In this document: one piece after another, positions 25,139 through 33,034 of the stretch
Layout of the letters: every line of letters begins with the position of its first letter
How positions within the stretch are numbered: position 1 is the stretch's first letter
DNA from: Bacteroidota bacterium
Lineage (GTDB): Bacteria; Bacteroidota; Bacteroidia; Sphingobacteriales; Sphingobacteriaceae
Direction of reading: 5' to 3'
NCBI GenBank assembly: GCA_013286985.1
Contig: JABDEQ010000021.1
Coordinates: forward strand, 1 to 33,034
Length of the DNA stretch: 33,034 bases
Notes under the pieces: generated by a model
Database searches by the model: none
Told to the model about the DNA's origin: nothing
The model's input: only the letters and a program-made list of their open reading frames with translations
Made by a program: the position numbers and the translations under genes

Positions 25139-26056
25139 ATGAAAATCGCAGCCCATGTTTTGGCGTATAATGTGAACAGATTTTTAGAGGCTGTTTTGAA
25201 AAACATCGAACCTCATGTTGATAAAATATATATAGCGCACGCCGAAAGACCTTTTGGATATCTAGCATCTTCCCGCCAAACTAAGATCAATCCAACCAGA
25301 ATATCAGATATTGTTGCAGCTTCAACAAGCACTAAAATTGAAATCGTTCAGGGCGACTGGCTGACCGAGGAAGATATGCGAAATGCATGTTTAGACAGGG
25401 CAAAGGAGGAAGAATTTGATTGGTTTATTATTCAGGATGCTGATGAATTTTATACTGATGCCACATGGAATCAGATTAAAGAAATCCTAAAGACAAATAA
25501 GTCTGATGACCTTTTAAAAACAAACTGGTATAATTTCTGGAAGTCTCCGCATTATGTAATAGTAGATGAGAATGGCGGTATTAAAGAACCTAATGCGGGC
25601 TTTGCTTTACGTTGTTCTCCGGAAATAAAGTTTATACACAAACGGGTAAGCAATGCCAAAAGTGTAAGGGTGATTGACTGCCCGTGTTATCATTATGGCT
25701 ACGTGTTGTCTGACGAAGAAATGACAGAAAAATTATCTACATGGAGCCACGCTCAAGAGGTAGATGCAGCAAAATGGTTAAAATATAAGTGGAAAAATTG
25801 GACCGAAAAAACGCGTTATTTACACACAACTAACCCGATGGCCTGGCCAAAGGCGATCAGATTTCCTTTACACCAGCCCGATTTTGCTGAACAATTTGCT
25901 ATATCGATACAAACCAATGAGGTAAAGTTAGTTAGTGATTTGATAGGTGAAGGTTTATATAATCTTAACGTTAATAAACAGAAGTTGATTAAATCATTCA
26001 AAACAATCGTCAAAGCATCGTTAAAATCAATGAACATAAATAGAAAAACTCATTAA
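25139..26056 (+). CDS. Glycosyltransferase (GT-A, family-2-like)
   Basis: A 305-residue probable inverting glycosyltransferase. The N-terminal strand-helix MKIAAHVLAYNVNRFLEAVL and a DWFIIQDADEFY block with D100-A-D102 suit the nucleotide-sugar and metal-binding site of a GT-A fold. The middle and C-terminal parts contain many aromatic residues (WYNFWKSPHYV, YKWKNWTEKTRYL) and no membrane segment. It does not begin with the classic SIIIPxYN motif, so it belongs to a less typical branch. A diverged copy of its first 68 codons survives at 23237. The donor and acceptor sugars are unknown. Confidence 0.78.
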   Translation: MKIAAHVLAYNVNRFLEAVLKNIEPHVDKIYIAHAERPFGYLASSRQTKINPTRISDIVAASTSTKIEIVQGDWLTEEDMRNACLDRAKEEEFDWFIIQDADEFYTDATWNQIKEILKTNKSDDLLKTNWYNFWKSPHYVIVDENGGIKEPNAGFALRCSPEIKFIHKRVSNAKSVRVIDCPCYHYGYVLSDEEMTEKLSTWSHAQEVDAAKWLKYKWKNWTEKTRYLHTTNPMAWPKAIRFPLHQPDFAEQFAISIQTNEVKLVSDLIGEGLYNLNVNKQKLIKSFKTIVKASLKSMNINRKTH

Positions 26057-26159
26057 TAACGGTGTCTCTTATATTTATGCTATCTGAAAATGGATTTTGA
26101 TTTTATTATTATAGAGGGTGTTAAAAAATATTGTTCTAAATTTTATCCAAAAGGAATAA

Positions 26160-27698
26160 ATGTCCAGTGCTAAGCGTGTGATTTCGGGGAGTTTGGCTTC
26201 ATGGGTAAAAATTGGAATTACCATGCTTTCACAAATGGCTTTGGTACCGTTGTACCTGAGCAATTGGAGTATTAAAGTATATGCCGTGTGGCTGGCAATT
26301 CAGGCATTGGTGGGTGTATTAGCCACTTTAGATATTGGCCATCAGCAATTTGTGGGTTTTGAGTTTTTTAGCTTTAGTAGTGATGATAAAGAAGGCTTAT
26401 CAAAGTTGCTTTGTTCTGCAACACTGGTAGGCATAATTTTAGGAGTAGTGCAAATAATCCTGATTGTTATACTTTGGTTTTCTGGAGCACTACCGAATTT
26501 ATTGGGATCAAAAAACCTTGCCGATAATTTATTGATACATGACGCAGGTATCGTTTTACTATTACAGGGGATCTCGTGGCTTATTTGCGGAAGTGTTGGC
26601 GGCCTACTGGTAAGGGCGCTTGCACCGTTTGGCTATGCCCCACGTATGGCCTGGTGGGGGGTTTTCTCATCTATAGCTGCTTCCGCTGCCCCTGCCTTTG
26701 CGGTAGTATTGGGCGCTAATCTACTTTTAACCGGCTTCGTGGCGGCTTGTACTACTATAGCAACCAATATACCTCTGTATATTGATATGTTTAAACTGTT
26801 CCAAAAGGAAAAGATTGGTTATTATCCACCGTCTTTAAAAGAGGGTCTTAAAAATTTCGTTAAATCTTTGGCTATATCAGCCAGGGGGTTATTGGAAAAC
26901 GCGCGCCAGCAGGGCTCGCGCTTAATATTAAACCCGCTTGCCGGCCCAACTGGTTTAGTGGCATATACAACCATGCGTACCGGAGCAAACATAGCATTAC
27001 AAGGTTTAGGTACCATTACTAACCCCTTACTGCCTGAATTAATGCGTTTTTTACACAAACGCGATCAGGAAAGAAGCGAAACAGCCTTTGCCACAGTATG
27101 GATTGTAGTAGTGGCCCTCCTTGCTCCTGGTGTTGTTGTATTACAAGTAATAATTGAGCCCATTTTTGTAATATGGACAAGGGGTAAAATTCATTTTGAC
27201 CCTTTGCTATTCGGCATCTTTTCTCAAAGCGTGCTTGTGTTTGCTGTTGCACAGCCTGCTATGGCAATAATGGAGGGCAAAAATTTATTAAAACCTCAGC
27301 TAACCTTATCAGCATTATCAGCAATTATAGTTGTTGGGGGCATTTATATATTAGTTCCAATTTTAGGGATTCGTGGGGCGGGCATCGCGTTGCTTGTTGC
27401 AGAAATAACTGCAACAATCGGCTATAGAAACGTTGCAAAAAGATGGTTGAAAGAAAATGGGCTGAAATGGCCCCAACTTTCATCTTCTACTGCAGTTAAT
27501 TCAATTTGGTTGTCGGCAATTGCCATTACCTTGATGGTCGTATTCCCTAAATTCAAAGTTATAATCTTATGCATCTCAATAATAGCACTTTACTGGAACT
27601 GCTGGCGATATTGGAATATATTGCCAACCGTTGCTCAGGAACGTGCCAGGCAGATGTTTTACGGTGTGCTTAAGGCGGTAAAAATTATTAAAAATTAA
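26160..27698 (+). CDS. Polysaccharide repeat-unit flippase (Wzx-like)
   Basis: A 512-residue polytopic membrane protein with about 12-14 hydrophobic segments and the pattern of MATE/polysaccharide-transport flippases. Examples are an N-terminal SGSLASWVKIGITMLSQMAL helix, LDIGHQQFVGFEFF near residue 60, and a central SRLILNPLAGPTGLVAYTTM. These are typical of Wzx proteins, which move undecaprenyl-linked oligosaccharides across the inner membrane. It lies 103 bp after the glycosyltransferase and 5 bp before the next one. Together with the Wzy-like gene downstream it indicates a Wzx/Wzy-dependent pathway. Confidence 0.86.
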   Translation: MSSAKRVISGSLASWVKIGITMLSQMALVPLYLSNWSIKVYAVWLAIQALVGVLATLDIGHQQFVGFEFFSFSSDDKEGLSKLLCSATLVGIILGVVQIILIVILWFSGALPNLLGSKNLADNLLIHDAGIVLLLQGISWLICGSVGGLLVRALAPFGYAPRMAWWGVFSSIAASAAPAFAVVLGANLLLTGFVAACTTIATNIPLYIDMFKLFQKEKIGYYPPSLKEGLKNFVKSLAISARGLLENARQQGSRLILNPLAGPTGLVAYTTMRTGANIALQGLGTITNPLLPELMRFLHKRDQERSETAFATVWIVVVALLAPGVVVLQVIIEPIFVIWTRGKIHFDPLLFGIFSQSVLVFAVAQPAMAIMEGKNLLKPQLTLSALSAIIVVGGIYILVPILGIRGAGIALLVAEITATIGYRNVAKRWLKENGLKWPQLSSSTAVNSIWLSAIAITLMVVFPKFKVIILCISIIALYWNCWRYWNILPTVAQERARQMFYGVLKAVKIIKN

Positions 27699-27703
27699 AT
27701 GTC

Positions 27704-28696
27704 ATGGTTCAAAAACCCAGTATCTCTATTATAACGCCCGTTTGGAATGGGATGCCTTTTATACAAGAATGCGTAGAATCAGTAATTATGCAGGATTTTC
27801 AGGATTGGGAAATGCTTATTGGGGACAACTGTTCTGATGATGGCACACTTGAATACTTACAAGGACTTACCGATCCACGAATCAGACTTTTTGCACACGA
27901 AAATAATTTAGGGATTTTTGGTAATTTAAATTTTTTATTCTCCCAAGCCAGCTCACAGGTTAGTCAAATTCTCTGTGCAGATGATTACCTGGTAAATAAA
28001 ACATCTCTTTTAAAAATTGTTGGTTATTGGCAAGAGGCGTCGCCCTCCATCGGAATTGCTATATTTAACCAAAGTTTAGCTCCTAATTGCCGTTTAACAG
28101 CACTCCAGAAAAGAATTTTGCCGGAAATTATAAATCCAACCGCATCAGACCTTTTGTTTTATTGCTTCGGCAATATAGCAGGTAACTTATCAAATGTATC
28201 CGTTCAAACTGATGTTGTAGCTAAAAATGGCGGCTTTAGAGAAGATCTCCCCTATTCGGGCGATTTTGAATTTTGGAGCAGAGCAGCAACAGGAGTTGCT
28301 ATTTCTATTCAGAAGGAATTTGTAATTAACGTAAGGCGCCATCCCGGTGTAGCCTCCAATTATCTTAACAGAAAAGGCGAATTGATTCGGCAAAACGCGG
28401 TAATTATCAATTATATATATAACAAACTGATTCAAAAGTTCCCGAATGCGCATTTTGCTTTGCGGCTTCATGGAACGTTAAATTATGATGCTTTACAGCG
28501 GGACGCAGCGGTAAAATTATTATTGAAAGGAAAGAGAGAATATATGAACAGGCTGAATGATGTAACGAGGAGCGCACCCTTTTCTATGTCGTTTATAACA
28601 TGTTGGTGGCTCTTTATTATTTCGGCAGGAGGTCGATTAGGACGTGCGACCGTTGCAAAATACTTATACAATAAATGTTCAACATACAATATATAA
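27704..28696 (+). CDS. Family-2 glycosyltransferase
   Basis: A 330-residue GT2 enzyme with the canonical N-terminus SISIITPVWNGMPFIQECVESV, a nucleotide-binding IGDNCSDDGTLEYL, and the metal-binding ADD (residues 92-94 in ILCADDYL). The acceptor region carries GDFEFWSRAA near residue 185. A single moderately hydrophobic stretch near the C-terminus (FITCWWLFIISAGG) may associate with the membrane. It starts 5 bp after the flippase stop. It probably transfers one sugar of the repeat unit from a nucleotide sugar to the lipid-linked oligosaccharide; the linkage is unknown. Confidence 0.9.
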   Translation: MVQKPSISIITPVWNGMPFIQECVESVIMQDFQDWEMLIGDNCSDDGTLEYLQGLTDPRIRLFAHENNLGIFGNLNFLFSQASSQVSQILCADDYLVNKTSLLKIVGYWQEASPSIGIAIFNQSLAPNCRLTALQKRILPEIINPTASDLLFYCFGNIAGNLSNVSVQTDVVAKNGGFREDLPYSGDFEFWSRAATGVAISIQKEFVINVRRHPGVASNYLNRKGELIRQNAVIINYIYNKLIQKFPNAHFALRLHGTLNYDALQRDAAVKLLLKGKREYMNRLNDVTRSAPFSMSFITCWWLFIISAGGRLGRATVAKYLYNKCSTYNI

Positions 28697-28777
28697 ATCA
28701 GGATTTACATATTGTAATAACGAGTGTCAGGAGTTGCCTTTTGTTGAAATACAGGATAAAATAATATTGTTTTTTTG

Positions 28778-30415
28778 ATGGGAATTCGATTCAACAAGGA
28801 AGGAAAAGAAGGGAGATTTGGTGGTGTTTTAAATTCTATTGCCGTACCCCAAGAACCTTCTTTTATTAATACCTTTTCAAAAGGCTCATGGAAAGTGCTT
28901 TTGTTTTTTTCTTTCTTCCAGCTTTTTTTCTTCCATAACGCAGCTAATTTATTTGCCGTAGCTATTGTATTATTAAATTGGTTGGTGCTTACAAAGTTTC
29001 TTCTTCGACCCATAAATTTTAGTTATTATCCGCTTTCTACCTTCCTGATTTTAGGCTTTTGTTTAACACAGTTTTATTTTCCCTTAGTATTTACACTTAT
29101 AGAAGGTAAGCCAGTTGTTTACAATCTGATACGTCCTTTTGACGTATTTGTTCATTTAATTTTAGTATTCTTTGTTTCGATAATAGCCCATGCTGCCTAT
29201 ACTATGTATTTAGGAAAACCTGGGTTACGAAAACAATCTATTTTACGCCATTTTGGCTTATTCAGCCCAAGAACTGAAAAACAAATATGGCTTATTGGCT
29301 TTATCGGGCTTTCGGCAGTAATGTTTACGCGTTTATTTGCGGCTGCCTCTGCCAATGTAATTCTTAATAAATTTGTAATGGGCTTTATGCCTTTTATGTA
29401 TGCTCCATTTCTTATTCCGCTTTCTCCTTTATTTGGCGTCAAATATTCAAAAAGTAAAACGCTAACAATACAGCTGATAGTTTATACTATTGCTGTTTTT
29501 GTATTAGGTATTATTGGCAATAGTCGGGGGGCATTGGTATCGGGCCTCACTGCTTTGGGTTTCAGTTATTTTTTAGGTATGTTGATGGGCGCGGTTCATT
29601 TCAAAATCATTACATTTCGTAATGTAATGATTGGCGCTTTTGCTATTTGGTTTATTACCGGGCCATTATCTGATTTAAGCATTGCAATGCTTGTAGTACG
29701 AGGTACCCGCACTGAAATATCGTCAACAGAGCTCCTTAACCAAACATTGGAAACCTACAAGGACAAAGAGACACTTAAAAAATATAAAGCTGAAACCAGT
29801 AAGTCCGAAACATCAGATATATGGGATGAAGGCTATTTGGACAATATTTTTTTAGCAAGGTTTTGTAATTTAAAATTTAATGATAATTCAATTGATGGTG
29901 CATTGCGAATAAGTGATGAAAACCGAGCTGTATTTCAGAATATTCAGATAGATAGGCTATTAAGCATTCTACCGACGCCTTTATTAAGGGTATTTAATAT
30001 CAATGTAAATAAAGAGTGGGTTATCGCGAGTTCTCTTGGAGATCAATTATTTTCATTTACTGATGGTGATGAAAATTCGATTGGCGGCTTCAGAACTGGT
30101 TCCTTTGAGGGTACCGGTTTTGCAGCTTTTGGTTGGTGGTATTTGCTTATTTTTGGAGTTGGGATGGTGCCGGTTTTTTTCTTATTTGATAAATTATTTA
30201 TCAGAATAAAGATTCCTGCGGCTTCGCCTGAGCAATCGCCCCATTTTGAATCGCGAATTAGCTTATGTGCATTATTAGTTATTAATACAATCTTTCAATT
30301 TTTGACGATGGAGGGTACGCTGGAAATTTACTCCTATCTCCTCCGTGGCTGGATTCAAACCGTGCTGCTGTATTTGCTTGTTTGCAGGCTGTCAAGAATT
30401 TTTTCAACATTGTAG
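28778..30415 (+). CDS. Candidate O-antigen/polysaccharide polymerase (Wzy-like)
   Basis: A 545-residue polytopic membrane protein with roughly ten or more hydrophobic helices and a large soluble loop at about residues 305-440, containing ETYKDKETLKKYKAETSKSE and GDQLFSFTDGDENS. Large-loop topology and the short IIGNSRGALVSG motif near residue 247 are common in Wzy polymerases and O-antigen ligases. Wzy sequences are too divergent for a firm call, so this rests on topology and on its place between a flippase and glycosyltransferases. The ATG at 28778 is used, not the TTG one codon before. Confidence 0.65.
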   Translation: MGIRFNKEGKEGRFGGVLNSIAVPQEPSFINTFSKGSWKVLLFFSFFQLFFFHNAANLFAVAIVLLNWLVLTKFLLRPINFSYYPLSTFLILGFCLTQFYFPLVFTLIEGKPVVYNLIRPFDVFVHLILVFFVSIIAHAAYTMYLGKPGLRKQSILRHFGLFSPRTEKQIWLIGFIGLSAVMFTRLFAAASANVILNKFVMGFMPFMYAPFLIPLSPLFGVKYSKSKTLTIQLIVYTIAVFVLGIIGNSRGALVSGLTALGFSYFLGMLMGAVHFKIITFRNVMIGAFAIWFITGPLSDLSIAMLVVRGTRTEISSTELLNQTLETYKDKETLKKYKAETSKSETSDIWDEGYLDNIFLARFCNLKFNDNSIDGALRISDENRAVFQNIQIDRLLSILPTPLLRVFNINVNKEWVIASSLGDQLFSFTDGDENSIGGFRTGSFEGTGFAAFGWWYLLIFGVGMVPVFFLFDKLFIRIKIPAASPEQSPHFESRISLCALLVINTIFQFLTMEGTLEIYSYLLRGWIQTVLLYLLVCRLSRIFSTL

Positions 30416-30489
30416 CTATACAATAGAAAGGTTAACAGAAATAACAACACCCTATAAAACATATAGAGTTGTTAAAGAAATTTATTTCA

Positions 30490-31644
30490 ATGAAGGTAAC
30501 ACAGATATCAATCGGCAGATTTCATCATTTTCATTTAGCCCGGCAGTTGGAAAAGCATAACTTGCTTGATCGTATCTGGACGGGGTATCCAAAGTTCAAA
30601 TTGAAGGATGAAGAAGGAATCCCCATAGAAAAAATTAAAAGTTTTCCGTGGCTTCATACCCCTTATATGATGCGAAACCGGATAGGTATTGGCAATTGGC
30701 ATTGGCTTAATCGCGAATGGTCCTGGCTGGCGCAAAATACTTTGGATCTTAAAGTATCTAAAAACATCAACCAACCTTCTATCGTCGTCGCCTTATCCGG
30801 CAGTGGATTACATTCAGGAACAAAGGCACAAAAAAAAGGCGGATATTATATTTGTGATCGTGGATCTTCCCATATCAGATTTCAAGATGAAATACTTAAG
30901 GAAGAATATTTAAGATGGGGATTAATATTTGAAGATATAGACCCTCGTATATTAGCAAAAGAAGAAGCTGAATATGAGCAATCAAACATAATTACTGTTC
31001 CATCTGAATTTGTAAAGCAATCATTTATCAAAAAAGGTGTATCTGAAAAAAAAATTGCAAAGGTAATTTATGGTGCAAGGATTAACCGTTTTAGTAAAAT
31101 TGCTGAGCCCTCAGAGCAAATTTTTAGAGTTCTTTGGGTGGGATCAATTTGTTTGCGGAAAGGTTTTTTTGATGTCCTCAAAGCCTTTCAATTATTAAAA
31201 CACCCCAAAAAAGAATTATTGGTAATAGGAGGAATAGCTACAGAAATTGAAGCATTACTCCCTTCATGGAATCTGGACAACGTTATTTTTAAAGGGAATG
31301 TACCGAATGACCAATTACCATATATATATAGCACAGCCCATGTATTTGTTTTAGCTAGTATTGAGGAAGGGCTTGCGATGGTACAAGGTGAGGCGTTGGC
31401 TTGCGGCTGTCCTGTTATTGCAACAAACAATACAGGCTCCGAAGATCTATATAACGACGAAATTGAAGGATTTATCGTACCTATTAGGTCACCCGCCATT
31501 ATAGCTGAAAAGCTTCAACAATTGGCAGACGATAAAGTATTGAGGCTGCAAATGTCTTTCGCCGCCGAGCAAAAGATGAAAAACATTGGGGGATGGGATA
31601 ATTATGGAACTAATTTTAAAAATATAATTGATACCCTTCCTTAA
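30490..31644 (+). CDS. Family-4-like glycosyltransferase (GT-B)
   Basis: A 384-residue GT-B enzyme. The C-terminal domain has the retaining-glycosyltransferase signature EEGLAMVQGEALACGCPVIAT (about residue 289 on), with the E-x7-E motif, followed by SEDLYNDEIEGFIVP. RVLWVGSICLRKGFFDVLKAF near residue 205 is the typical start of that domain. The N-terminal acceptor domain (ISIGRFHHFHLARQLEKHNLLD) is less conserved. The ATG at 30490 gives the better start than a TTG seven codons upstream. It is one of four glycosyltransferases in the locus and probably adds a sugar from a nucleotide donor in the cytoplasm. Confidence 0.88.
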   Translation: MKVTQISIGRFHHFHLARQLEKHNLLDRIWTGYPKFKLKDEEGIPIEKIKSFPWLHTPYMMRNRIGIGNWHWLNREWSWLAQNTLDLKVSKNINQPSIVVALSGSGLHSGTKAQKKGGYYICDRGSSHIRFQDEILKEEYLRWGLIFEDIDPRILAKEEAEYEQSNIITVPSEFVKQSFIKKGVSEKKIAKVIYGARINRFSKIAEPSEQIFRVLWVGSICLRKGFFDVLKAFQLLKHPKKELLVIGGIATEIEALLPSWNLDNVIFKGNVPNDQLPYIYSTAHVFVLASIEEGLAMVQGEALACGCPVIATNNTGSEDLYNDEIEGFIVPIRSPAIIAEKLQQLADDKVLRLQMSFAAEQKMKNIGGWDNYGTNFKNIIDTLP

Positions 31645-31709
31645 AGCCAATTGCAAGTGAAGAGTTGCTTCAATCCTGAATTATATATTAGCCACTGGTT
31701 TATAGAAAT

Positions 31710-32750
31710 ATGAAAATAGTTTTTGCTGCACATCTTAATAACCCCGGCGCTTCAGGCCATCAAAGGCTTTGGGCTCTGCAGCAATGCGGTTTAGATGTGA
31801 TTATATTTAATACGCAAAAATACGCTTCGCCGCTTGGAAAGTGGGCCGAGCCTTTTGCAAAAATCTTGCAGACCCCCAGGTTCAGACAAAATTCATCCGC
31901 GCTGGAAACAGATCTTATCCAATGTTGCAGGGATAATAAACCGGATGTTGTGTGGTTAGAATGGCCCAGAGAAATTCAGCCAACTGTGTTAAAAGAAATA
32001 CAAGAAATCAATCCCAGGCCTTATTTAATTTCTATTCAGGATGATAATCCATGGGGTGACAGATTTGGTGATAAATGGATGTGGAAAGATTATTTTAAGT
32101 TAATACCTTATTTCGATCTGCATTTGGTTAAACGCTCAAGCGATATTGAAAATTTACGGTTACTGGGGGCAAAAAAAATTCGATTTTGGGAACACGGAAT
32201 ATATAGCCCTTTATATCATCCACCTAAAAACGGTTTAGTTGAAAAAAAGTATCCTGTAAGCTTTGTGGGTACTTGTATGGATAAAAGAGGAGCATTTATT
32301 GAGCGGTTATTAAATGATGGCATCGACATACATATTTTTGGCCAATTATGGAAAAAACGTGCCGGTGACTTAGTGCGCAGGTTTCCTGATAACTTTCATC
32401 CTGCTGTTTGGGGTGAGGCATATGCGGATATTATTCGTTGTTCCGTCATTTCACTATGTACTGTATCAGATTCCAACCACGATGAATGGACCATGCGATC
32501 ATACGAGATTCCTGGATGCGCTACAGCGGCTTTAGTTCGCAGAACTCCGGCGCATGAAAAAATGTTCGTTGACCGAGAAACAGCTTTCTTTTATAATAAC
32601 GAAGCCGAATGCTCATCAATTATTAAGTGTGTTTTATCGCAGCCAAATCTGGCAACCGAAGTAGGGAAGCGAGCATATCAGGTTTTCAAAAATAATAATT
32701 GGATGATTGAGAATAGGATGCATGAATTGTTAGTAGAGTTGTTTAATTAA
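31710..32750 (+). CDS. CgeB-like glycosyltransferase (GT-B)
   Basis: A 346-residue protein resembling the CgeB/spore-maturation-type glycosyltransferases. The N-terminus (KIVFAAHLNNPGASGHQRLWAL) suggests a GT-B acceptor domain. A central FWEHGIYSPLYHPP and VSFVGTCMDKRGAFIERLL are followed by the donor-site-like DEWTMRSYEIPGCATAALV. The typical TPAHEKMFVDRETAFFYNN tail also matches. The family's substrates are poorly known. It is 65 bp after the GT4 gene and closes the run of glycosyltransferases before the last acyltransferase. Confidence 0.77.
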   Translation: MKIVFAAHLNNPGASGHQRLWALQQCGLDVIIFNTQKYASPLGKWAEPFAKILQTPRFRQNSSALETDLIQCCRDNKPDVVWLEWPREIQPTVLKEIQEINPRPYLISIQDDNPWGDRFGDKWMWKDYFKLIPYFDLHLVKRSSDIENLRLLGAKKIRFWEHGIYSPLYHPPKNGLVEKKYPVSFVGTCMDKRGAFIERLLNDGIDIHIFGQLWKKRAGDLVRRFPDNFHPAVWGEAYADIIRCSVISLCTVSDSNHDEWTMRSYEIPGCATAALVRRTPAHEKMFVDRETAFFYNNEAECSSIIKCVLSQPNLATEVGKRAYQVFKNNNWMIENRMHELLVELFN

Positions 32751-32825
32751 ATAGAATAGGTTAGTTCCGGTCCCCATAATATTGATATTTTGAGGGCTAT
32801 TGTTGATTGATACTAACAATATTTG

Positions 32826-32858
32826 AGATATTCTATAAAATATTAGATATCTTTTTTT
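32826..32858 (+). terminator. Possible weak terminator
   Basis: A 6-bp stem AGATAT (32826-32831) with ATATCT (32847-32852) is followed by a run of seven T. The stem is short and AT-only with a long loop. It may attenuate rather than end transcription before the acyltransferase at 32902. Confidence 0.3.
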
Positions 32859-32901
32859 AACTCAATCATGCTGTTCTTATAATGATTTTTTTATTTAGGT
32901 A

Positions 32902-33034
32902 ATGCAAAAAGCAGACATTTCACGATCAAATTTTATTCATTTATTACGATGGACATCCGCATTTCTGGTGGTATTTAGTCATTTGCGATCAATTCTATTT
33001 AAGGATTTTCCCCTAATTACACATAAAGGTTATT
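32902..33034 (+). CDS. Acyltransferase-3 family protein, 5' end only
   Basis: The first 44 codons of a third acyltransferase-3 gene, cut by the right edge. The opening membrane helix LLRWTSAFLVVFSHLRS carries the family's R16-x10-H27 arrangement. The start ATG lies 151 bp after the CgeB-like gene and behind a possible weak terminator. The full length, intactness and target are unknown. Confidence 0.75.
   Translation, partial: MQKADISRSNFIHLLRWTSAFLVVFSHLRSILFKDFPLITHKGY

Noticed and set aside
23237..25343. Repeated sequences at 23237 and 25139 as ends of a mobile element
   Set aside because: The repeat is ~205 bp of coding sequence starting exactly at a start codon. There is no transposase, terminal inverted repeat or target-site duplication.

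Overview
The window looks like chromosomal DNA from a member of the Bacteroidota, most likely Sphingobacteriaceae (Mucilaginibacter/Pedobacter-like). This is an inference from several features: a UpxY-type NusG paralog inside a polysaccharide locus, an OmpA protein with a thrombospondin type-3 repeat, argB overlapping proC, TAnnTTTG-like -7 elements, and few Shine-Dalgarno sequences. I see no tRNA or rRNA gene, CRISPR array, complete insertion sequence or phage gene.

Bases 1-12,100 are a housekeeping and accessory-metabolism region of small transcription units on both strands. It opens with the 3' part of argB (N-acyl-glutamate kinase) overlapping proC. An ectoine-type-looking aspartokinase follows, then gpmA (-), a SatP/YaaH-type acetate transporter, an SRPBCC/AHSA1 protein, an OmpA-family outer-membrane protein (-), an OsmC protein (-), and an overlapping DinB-DUF3052 pair (-). 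The region ends with a Cys/Met-metabolism PLP enzyme (+), a second DinB protein (-), and an AraC regulator followed by a short-chain dehydrogenase. Several convergent gene ends carry palindromic terminators.

A strong terminator at 12,061-12,104 and an AT-rich gap of about 440 bp separate this from a same-strand exopolysaccharide/O-antigen-type locus (12,544 to beyond the right edge). It begins with export machinery: a Wza-like lipoprotein and a Wzc-like tyrosine autokinase with an alternating Gly-Tyr tail. A UpxY-like antiterminator follows. Next comes a complete CDP-3,6-dideoxyhexose pathway: a flavin/[2Fe-2S] reductase (E3 role), glucose-1-phosphate cytidylyltransferase, CDP-glucose 4,6-dehydratase, the PMP/[2Fe-2S] 3-dehydrase E1, an RmlC-like epimerase and an NAD-dependent reductase/epimerase. 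An epimerase next to a final reductase fits CDP-L-ascarylose better than CDP-abequose or CDP-paratose.

The rest of the locus modifies, assembles and moves the repeat unit: acyltransferase-3 genes, several glycosyltransferases, a Wzx-like flippase and a Wzy-like polymerase. The initiating phosphoglycosyltransferase is not in the window. A third acyltransferase-3 gene is cut by the right edge.

The most notable observation is a fossil chimeric gene at 23,237-23,633. Its 5' half is a diverged copy of the start of the glycosyltransferase at 25,139. Its 3' half is a frameshifted copy of the end of the epimerase at 21,206. The two halves join at an 8-bp sequence (AATTGAAA) present in both intact genes. 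This is the junction expected from a tandem duplication, or recombination between related clusters, around the acyltransferase genes. I found no convincing new type of biological system. The locus is a recognisable polysaccharide cluster with a few unusual details.
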